Origin: Chinchilla lanigera
Lineage: Eukaryota; Chordata; Mammalia; Rodentia; Chinchillidae
Assembly (NCBI RefSeq): GCF_000276665.1
Contig: NW_004955423.1
Coordinates: forward strand, 4,423,090-4,487,089
Length of the DNA: 64,000 nucleotides
Reading direction: 5' to 3'
Below the pieces are notes generated by a model. That model was not told the origin of the DNA and searched no databases. It saw only the letters and a list, made by a program, of their open reading frames with translations. Both the position numbers and the translations under genes were made by a program. Within the stretch, counting starts at the first letter, position 1. Every line of letters starts with the position of its first letter. This document shows, one piece after another, positions 56,750-64,000 of this stretch.

Positions 56750-56890
56750 GAAGCAACGTTGTTGAGTGTATTCACTCAACAAACATGTCTTATAGGTGTA
56801 TGGCAGCCAGGTGGGTACAAAGATGAGTCAGACATGAATCTTGCAAGAAGCATCCTGGCATCATGCAGGAGGGATGAGATGTACACCTGA
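56750..56890 (+). mobile_element. L2 remnant
   Basis: GTGTATTCACTCAACAAACA, TGTCTTATAGGTGTATGGCA, GTGGGTACAAAGATGAGTCA: worn L2 3' passage. Confidence 0.5.
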
Positions 56891-56899
56891 CAGTTTCAG

Positions 56900-58035
56900 G
56901 CCCTATCCTATGGCTAATTAGTTGCTTTGGTAATTCACATGGCCCCGATTCCAAGATACTGTGGGATTAAACTTTTTAAATCCTAACTCTGTGAAGTCAG
57001 ATAAAAGCTGGAAGCTTAAATCCAAGACACCCAGCACTCATGGGAGCACAAATACTCCAGGACACAAGAGGGCAGGTGCTCAAGGTGACTCTGGCTTGCC
57101 TCTAGTCTTAGAAAGTGGCTCCATGCAAGAAAAACAGGAAGGGGCCCCTCTCCTTCCTGCGCTGTCTCTGTCCCCTTCCTCCAGTGCTGGAGGACTGCGG
57201 CACGCTGGCTCTTTGCTTTTGTCTGTGATGCTCCTTCTGCAGACGCCCACATACCTGCCTCCCTCTGGTCCTTTTGTTCTGCTCCCATGTCACCTTGTCT
57301 GGGAGGACATGCCAAGCCACGCTCATAATGGGACCTACTTTAAGTGAGAAATTCCCTCTGCCTCATACCGCTTCAACCAAAGTACTTGGTTGCCTGATAT
57401 GATATTTTATTTATGTCATGATATTTTATTTATTTATATATTTAAAAATGTTTGTTTTTCTGCTGGTATTTTGTCATTTTGATTGATTCTTTACTCGCTT
57501 CTTACAACTATTATATGTGTTATATGTAGGGGAAGAGGGTTCTCATGACACATGGCGTTTCCTTGTCCGCTGACACCCTCCGCCTCACCCTCCACCTGGC
57601 CGGTCAGTTTCTGGAAAACATCTCTAACAAAAGGAAACAAAAAACCTGGCATTTTCAGAACAGTCTTGACTTTTTGGAAGTTTAGGTCTGTGACAGAACC
57701 AAAACTTTCCTTCCTAAAACTTCCACCATTGGTTCCTGTTGGTGTTCTAGGACAAGAGAGAAAGTTTAAGACATCTAAATTTTTCTCATGGCATCCTTCA
57801 AGTGTCTGCTGCGCGGCCTTCCGTTCCTCCAGTCTTCTCAGGTTGAGAGTAAATAACTTCAGCCGGGCTGTACAGGTTTTGGGGACCTCTCCTGTACTTG
57901 TCATGGCCTCTCAAGTTATGATGTAAATAACCCAGAAATGACTGCTGTTCTCTGTACTTGAAAGGTGAGAACTCCTTTCCAAGGACACCAGACCCCTTTG
58001 ATGTTAGCACACGGCTCCTGCATGTTTTCGTTCCT
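56900..58035. other. Intronic stretch, no recognised element
   Basis: Overlapping frames on both strands (56961-57347, 57491-57926) have no family resemblance. A TTTATTTATTTATATATTTA run lies near 57427. Confidence 0.35.
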
Positions 58036-58039
58036 CTTC

Positions 58040-58200
58040 CTTCACTCACCCCTTCATTCCACAAAATTCTGAGCACTTAGGTATGGGTCTTCTCCCAGCT
58101 TCCTGGGGATACAAGGACGAACCCAAAAGACGAGGCCTCCTGTTACAGAGTTCACATTCCTATAACTACAGTTTTGTTTCTTAAACAAAGAGATGATACA
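58040..58200 (+). mobile_element. L2 remnant
   Basis: TTCTGAGCACTTAGGTATGG, TTCCTGGGGATACAAGGACG, AACCCAAAAGACGAGGCCTC, GTTACAGAGTTCACATTCC: L2 3' passage. Confidence 0.6.
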
Positions 58201-58559
58201 TCTCAGAGTTAATGATTTTGCTACTTGTAAAATACGGTAAAAACAATTTTCAAAGAGATTTATGTTTACAATAGAAAAAAGGACACCATTTGGAGACACC
58301 ATCTGACTTATATTCTATAAAGGAAAGCAGAGGAATTAGTTCATCCAGCCAGTGTAGTTTTGAGTGTGTATGATTGTGTGCACACGTGTGGATATGGGGT
58401 CAGGAGAGGGTACCTAGGGAGAGGGTGACTTACCCGTGCAGATATCTTCATCATTGTTTTATGTAAATCTTGTCCCCGCCCCCTTCCCTTTTCTTTTTAA
58501 ATTTCTTAACCCAGTCTATTCTCCTCTACTACTGTTAAGTAAGCATACTTCACAAAATT

Positions 58560-58830
58560 TTGGGATAAGTTTATAAAGTTTCTCAAAAAAATGAATTGTA
58601 ATTTTACTGATTTGGATTTATAAAATAATTGCGGGGACTTGGCATCTTTATAACACCAACTGTCTTTGTATTTATTCAAATGGCCTTAGATGTATTTTCT
58701 AAGGAGGTCTTTGTTCGTTTAATTCTTAGATACCTAATTTTTCTTGCTATACTCAATGTAACTTTTTTTCTGTTAAATCTGTTGGTATGAATATTTCCAG
58801 TTGGGAGTATTTTATTTTATATTTTTGTAA
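58560..58830 (-). mobile_element. Old L1M-type fragment, minus orientation
   Basis: Plus strand: GGACTTGGCATCTTTATAAC, AGGAGGTCTTTGTTCGTTTA, ATTCTTAGATACCTAATTTT, TGTTGGTATGAATATTTCCA, in antisense L1 ORF2 order. Confidence 0.5.
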
Positions 58831-58917
58831 CTTTTTTTACTATATGAAGACTGGATATTTCAAAACAATGGGACTTATAAAATAAACAATAGAAGACCAC
58901 ACATGATTTTATTATAG

Positions 58918-59573
58918 ACAGCTAAGTTACTTAGAAATGTTCCAGGCAGTCAGACAGGCTGGGCGTTTGGAAGAAGTCCGTGCAAAAGACAACCACGGCT
59001 GGAGGTGCATTCCTGGAAGGTCAGGCCTCAGGATAGAGAAAATGCCTGCACCCACATACTTCTGGGAATGAACAGCAGGGATTAATATTCTAAACAGATA
59101 ATGATCACCTGGGTAGGTGGGGGGACCAGGAAAAGGTCCCTGTTTGCTTCCCCATTTGATCTCCATCTAATCAATAGTACCTAAGCTGTTATACTTGCAA
59201 TCTTACTGGTTGGTCAACCAATAGTTGACTAAAACCAATAGTTTTGTCCCACATTATGATTTCCCATTAGATCAGTGTCACCCAAGTGACTATCTTAAGA
59301 GTTGATTATAGTTTTGTGCCACCCTTGACCCGCCTCATCTCATGGTTTTTCTCTTAACTCCTTTAAGAAGTGGGGATCTTGACAACCAACTCAGGACCCC
59401 TTCTGTCTTTCTTAGACAGAGGCTTTCTTTCCCCCAATAAATACAGCTTTCTTTCCCTCAAAAAATATATCCTACTCTTAAACTGTCATTCCTAGAATTC
59501 ATTCTTTGACTTCAGAAAACATGAACTCGGCGTATCGTACATCTATAAGGTTGGGAATTATAATATTTCCATC
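58918..59573 (+). mobile_element. ERV-like solo LTR, copy 2 of a two-copy family
   Basis: Sister of 10530-11170: GGCAGTCAGACAGG, GGATTAATATTCTAAACAG, CTTCCCCATTTGATCTCC, TAGACAGAGGCTTTCTTTC, poly(A) region CCCCAATAAATACAGC, then CCTAGAATTCATTCTTTGAC. It holds an extra CCAATAGTT duplication (near 59217 and 59236) and a repeated TTTCTTTCCC...ATAAAT unit, so it is slightly longer. No internal retroviral frames adjoin. Confidence 0.6.
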
Positions 59574-62500
59574 ATATTAGATTATTTGGAGGACCTGTAT
59601 CATTCCTATATCAATTTTATGAAGAAAAACAGTACTGGGGAAGCAGCAACAGCATTGTTTATATTAAACAAAAGGCTCCAGAGTTGACCTAGAAACTTCC
59701 TAATCTACAATTAAAATGTGGTTTAATGTTCACTCAGTCCTTAGCACAGGTCCTCATTGGTAGGAGCACACAGGGTTCCCAGTGCTCTGAGTGGAAGGGA
59801 CAGAGGACCCAGAGAGGAACACAGTGAGGCTTAAGCGAGTGGAGGTGGGGAGCCCCTTTGTCTTACCAGGATGAGAGGACTGGGGGCTCTCTCAATCACA
59901 GGCCCTGAATAGAAACACGAGGTTACCCCTCCCCCTTTATCACTGCAAACATATTTAATATAGACTTTAAACAGAGGTATTCAATGATTCATACACAGGG
60001 ACAAGAGAGATTCAACGTATAATAAATTTCATTTGCTTTTGCATAGAAAAAAGCCTGACAGTTGTCAGGCTTTTGTTATTTGAGAGAAAAGATGTATCAT
60101 TAAACAAACAATAGGTAACAAGATCATATCCATCCATAATGCTGAGATAAAAGGCAATGTTCCCCATTCACTGACTGGCATTGCATAGCATCAAGTGATC
60201 TAAAAAAAGCACTTAGATTCATACCCTTTGTTAAGCCAAAGAGAGTGAGGTGAAAAGCGCTCACACATTGTTGCTGGGGGCAGCACATTAAATTGTCAAG
60301 GTGATAGATGACAAGAAGTAAAGTTCTAGGGATGATCGAAGGTATCCGTTCGAATAACCATAACAATGGCGGTCCTAACTAGGGCATATTTTTGTTCCCA
60401 GCTGGAGCAGGGGTTTGAAATAGTCTCTTCCACTTCGTTTTCCACTGTCCCTACAGACAGGGGGAAGGCTGCTGTTCAAAACTATTTTCCCTGGGGTGGG
60501 AGGAGAGGGGAAGGGGATGAAAATCAGACTGGAGATGTGTTCTGCGCATGTACCAGCCCCTTACAAGGCACGCAATCATTACGTACAGCAAACATGTGCT
60601 AATAATTATTTTTGTTTCATATTCTCAAAGACCCAAACAGAATGGTGACGTGCACGGGGTGCACAAAAACTTTATACAACATATCAGACGAGGCCAAGGC
60701 TTTCATCTTGAACTCACCTGTGCTATCTGCTATGTGACCAGTATTCTGAATTTCACCTTAAGTAAGAATCTAAGAAGGAATTTCTGGTCCCTCATTTATA
60801 CATTCAAGTTTGGAGGGTAAAAAATCTGAAAATCCCATAGACACTCTTACAATGCCATCCTCAGAGATCACTCTGGAATCTGTAACTTTCCTCACCTGCA
60901 CTTTGCAGCTCACGGCCTGAGAGCATTTTCACCTGACGGTCTTCTGCTATGGATCTGACACTGATAGCTCTTAACTCAGGGAAGAAGAATGAATTTCCAT
61001 GTCCACCAGAAATCAGGGTGGGAAGCAAGAAGCTCGGATGTCCCAAACTTGGACAGCGTGGCCTTGCTGTCCAGGGTGCTCCTTCCCTAGATCTTTTGTA
61101 CTGGGAGTGCTCTTAACTCACCATACCATTCCCTTCTGCCCCCTCCCCATGTCTCCAATTCAGAAAACAGGAAACATGTTTCCTGTGTAACAGTCACAGA
61201 GCAGGGCTCCTAGGACTTCCAGGGGCTTGAGTCTTTCAATTCCTGTTTCTGGTTTCTAACTGCTAACTATATTTAGTAACTGCCTGTCTGTGGGCTGCTA
61301 TGGATTTGGTCATAGTAAGATAACCTGCAGTCACTGAGCAGATATCTAAAGCAAACTTATTTTTCCAGGAAGAAACATGTTGACCTTTTAGGATTTGGTC
61401 TATTTTACTGTTTGTTGAGTTTTTGAATAGTGTTGTTTATAGCACAAAATTGGACGTTTATACTATGGGTTGTTGAGGGTAAATGACTGTACAAGAATAG
61501 GAGACATACACGCCTACACTTTCGTGGTTAAGAGTGAATTTATATTTCTTATGTGGACTGATGTAACCTAAGTGATGTTCTTTATGCACGGATCTTATTA
61601 CACAGCAGCCTTCAAAACAGTGATTGCTTAGAAATCAACAAATATTTGTCAGATGAGTAGGAGTGCTGATCGTAATCCTTTTACATTTGAACAAGAAACT
61701 GCATCCTTTCAATAGATATTAATCTCTTCCTTCATCCAGTACTCTTGAAGCTGCACTGTGTTAAACCTACATGAATATTACCTTTCAGAAGTAAACAGAT
61801 AATCAACTTTACGTGCCATGGAGGAAGCTACCTTCAAAACACTTAAAAAGCTCTTGCTGGCTTACCATTTTATCATCAATGAGTGACCTTCTAACTGTAC
61901 CTAAGATTTTGTTTTGTCATGTTTTCAAACCTAGGAATTAACTTGCTTTTAAATACGATCAAAAAGAATGACTATATTCTCTTTTTTTATACTCTTTTTT
62001 TACAAAAGGAAAAATCAAGGCATAAAGACATATTTTAACTACTTTAGTATTACCTTGGAAATGGAAAAGGAATTTGAGCTTCACAGAGAGCCCTTTGTTT
62101 TTGAAGTTATCAGACATTAAGCCAATTTCAGAGGATTATCATGGCAGGGTTGAAATAAGAGCTTAACTCTCACCTGTAGGGAACAGAATTTTCATTTGCA
62201 ATATGGATCCCAGGTGATTTTACTTTCTTTAATCATTTATGTCATATTATTTCTTGTTTCTTTAATGCTTACCACAGAAATTACTCTTACTTATAGTAGG
62301 TATACAGTATATAACTTCTTAAAATCTAATCTGTAATTTAGCAAGTTAATATTTTTGTAACTTTCCATTTTTTCTTTTTGTCATTTTGTACTTGTTTTTC
62401 CAAACTGAACTTTGGGCACAAAATCTGTGCCACTGAAATGGTTCCACACCATCTCAAGAGTGTACAAAGGAGTAGAAGGTCAGGTTAGACAATAAGCCTG

Positions 62501-62845
62501 AGGTCACTCTTGGCTTTGGGGTGAGTTACTCAAACTTCCATATGCAGAGTGATTTCTGAAAAATATCTACTTCCACAGGTTTGCTCTGGAAACTAAAGGT
62601 GCGTACAGACTCCGGCACAGGTTCTCTTACGCATTACTCAACAGATGTGCCACTGGCATTCTGGGGAGGGCACTTCCACAGCGGCAGTTTCACTCTTGGC
62701 AGGAGTTTAAGATTCCCAATTCCTTCCCCTAAAATGTCACCTGGTCTCTCCGCACTACCCTGATCAATGGAGATTTGCGAAATGATCTCATTAAACCTCC
62801 CATTCACGCTCACTTTTTTCATTCCCCCTCCTATAAAAATGTGTA
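59574..62845. other. Intronic stretch, no recognised element
   Basis: About 3.3 kb with no recognised repeat except the palindrome at 60049-60074. A few short frames on both strands match no family. The upstream LRRC8C coding exon was looked for here and not seen. Confidence 0.4.
60049..60074. repeat. Perfect 26-bp palindromic hairpin
   Basis: Arms AAAAGCCTGACA and TGTCAGGCTTTT are exact reverse complements around a GT centre. It resembles a bacterial rho-independent terminator in shape but lies in a mammalian intron. Confidence 0.9.
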
Positions 62846-62849
62846 TATT

Positions 62850-63010
62850 TTACCTTGTATACTCATTCTTTGAGACTTTGCTCAATTATCTCCTCTTGAA
62901 GTCCCTAACTTCCGATGGCTGAGATGACAACATAGTACCCAGTGCTCTCAAGGCACCAGTGAGGACCTTACACATTGGAAGGCATCACTTACACGGGCTC
63001 AGGCTGTGCG
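62850..63010 (+). mobile_element. L2 remnant
   Basis: TACTCATTCTTTGAGACTTT, GCTCAATTATCTCCTCTTGA, AGTCCCTAACTTCCGATGG resembles the L2 passage TCAGCTCAAATGTCACCTCCTC...GCCTTCCCTGAC. Diverged. Confidence 0.4.
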
Positions 63011-63090
63011 GTTTCCTGTTCAGTACCCGGCACCCCACACACTAACTGATGCCTGACAGACTGCTGATGCTCAGAGATTTTAGGGGGTGG

Positions 63091-63274
63091 GTACTGGGGA
63101 CTGAACCCAGGGCCTTTGCACTGAGCTACGCCTGCAGCTCTTTAAAAATCTTTTATTTTGAGACAAGGTCTTGCTAAGTTGCTAAATTGCCCAATTTGGA
63201 ATCGAACACTCAATCCTCCTGCCTTAGCCTCCCACAGTGCTGGGATTACAGGTACATGCCACCACATCCAGCTA
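63091..63274 (-). mobile_element. B1-ID dimer (B1-dID type SINE), reversed
   Basis: Plus strand: ID part first, reversed (GGTACTGGGGACTGAACCCA, GGGCCTTTGCACTGAGCTAC), an A/T linker, then reversed B1 (GAGACAAGGTCTTGCTAAGT, TCCTCCTGCCTTAGCCTCCC, GTGCTGGGATTACAGGTACA). Confidence 0.82.
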
Positions 63275-64000
63275 AGTTAACTACTAGATTTTATTGGCTT
63301 TCTGTGTCTTTCCTTTTTTCTGTACTTTATCCTGCCCTGGAACATGTTAACAAGAAAAACAATCTTCTGGGCTCGTTAGGCAGATCCTGCAGCAGGGCTG
63401 GGAGCCTTGGCAAAGTCATAAAGTCAGATAGATTTACAGTCCCCCTGCTGATGACCTATATATCACCTCCTTCTCTTTCCCAAACTGCTCATTCTAAATC
63501 TTTGTGTTTACCTTGAGGCCTCTACTACAATACCTTCCTTGCTGCCATTTCCTTCTGCCTCCCATACCCTCACAATCTCAGCAGATGTGCTACTTTCTAT
63601 ATTACAGAGAAACCAGAAACAATACGGCATAAACTCCAATCTTTCTGCCCTTTCCAAATAAAATGCATCCGCAGCTATCACTCCCATTCTCGTGGAAGAC
63701 ACCCTCTACATCACTCAAGGGTGATCCTTCTGTCTGGGTCCTGGTCCCATCCCCTCCTTCCTCCTGAAATAAGCATTCATCACCAACTCTGAACCCCTGG
63801 TATTATATTCAACTGCTTGCTTAATATTCAGCTTTGATGGTTAACACATATCTCATACAACAGGCTCGAAAACATTTCCCAGTTGCTTATGCCTAAAAAC
63901 CAACCTTAGGGTCACCTTTGATATCTCTTTTTCTCTCATATTTCATAGCAAATCTAGATGGGTTTTTCTTCAACATATGTCTAGAACTAGTGTTTCCAAC
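63275..64000. other. Intronic stretch to the window edge, no recognised element
   Basis: Nothing recognised. Confidence 0.35.

Larger units (their letters stand above)
39591..64000 (-). other. LRRC8C: LRRC8C intron upstream of the terminal exon (runs past the window edge)
   Basis: The terminal exon needs an upstream exon coding the start and about 46 residues ending in LQ. Searching the plus strand for the complement of the conserved KPWWDVF codons (a CATCCCACCA-like string) found nothing in this interval, so the whole interval is read as intron. It contains SINEs, L1 and L2 fossils, LTR pieces and unique DNA, listed separately. An undetected noncoding exon is possible. Confidence 0.75.

Noticed and set aside
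60049..60074. Rho-independent terminator shape
   Set aside because: The context is a mammalian intron, where this signal has no such role.

Overview
This is mammalian nuclear DNA with one recognisable protein-coding gene and many transposon fossils. The gene is LRRC8C (a volume-regulated anion channel subunit) on the minus strand. Its large terminal coding exon is at 37293-39566, opens with a clean 3' splice site and encodes residues 47-803. The upstream coding exon (about 46 residues: start, N-terminal coil and most of TM1) was not found, so 39567-64000 reads as intron. The 3' UTR runs below 37293; a proximal AATAAA lies at 37148-37153 and a plausible distal one at 32673-32678. From about 32.6 kb down to 1 is intergenic DNA downstream of the gene. 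In known mammalian order (LRRC8B-LRRC8C-LRRC8D) it would lead toward LRRC8D, but nothing of LRRC8D is visible.

The repeats point to a rodent. There are many B1 monomers with the internal duplication, tRNA-derived ID-type SINEs (boxes like TTTAGCTCAGCGGCACAG and GAGTTCGATTCCCGG) with intact target-site duplications, and composite B1-ID dimers (B1-dID type). The dimers argue for a rodent outside the mouse/rat group, perhaps the squirrel- or beaver/kangaroo-rat-related lineages; that placement is inference. Older mammalian layers are also present: MIR, L2, L1M fragments, MaLR LTRs, hAT-Charlie and Tigger/pogo DNA transposons.

Layout: 1-4.7 kb, MIR, a MaLR LTR carrying a B1 and a chimeric ID insertion, then an ERV1-like LTR; 4.7-8.4 kb, Charlie, B1 and ID elements, a TTTA microsatellite and MaLR pieces; 8.4-10.5 kb, an antisense L1 carrying two IDs and a Tigger-like element; 10.5-11.2 kb, a solo LTR whose sister copy lies at 58.9-59.6 kb; 11.4-14.6 kb, mostly unique sequence; 15.1-15.7 kb, two Tigger-like elements; 16-32 kb, SINEs, L1/L2 fossils, MaLR LTRs and unique DNA; 32.6-39.6 kb, the LRRC8C 3' UTR and terminal exon; 39.6-64 kb, intron with SINEs, two L1 fragments, a direct-repeat pair and short dispersed duplications.

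I found no convincing new molecular system. The items most worth a second look are structural: an ID element fused to 365 bp of unrelated 3' sequence inside one pair of 16-bp target duplications; a TIR transposon with an internal copy of its own end inside an L1; and short, near-exact local duplications at 44.6-48.4 kb. Open reading frames other than the LRRC8C exon look like chance frames through repeats or unique intergenic DNA.
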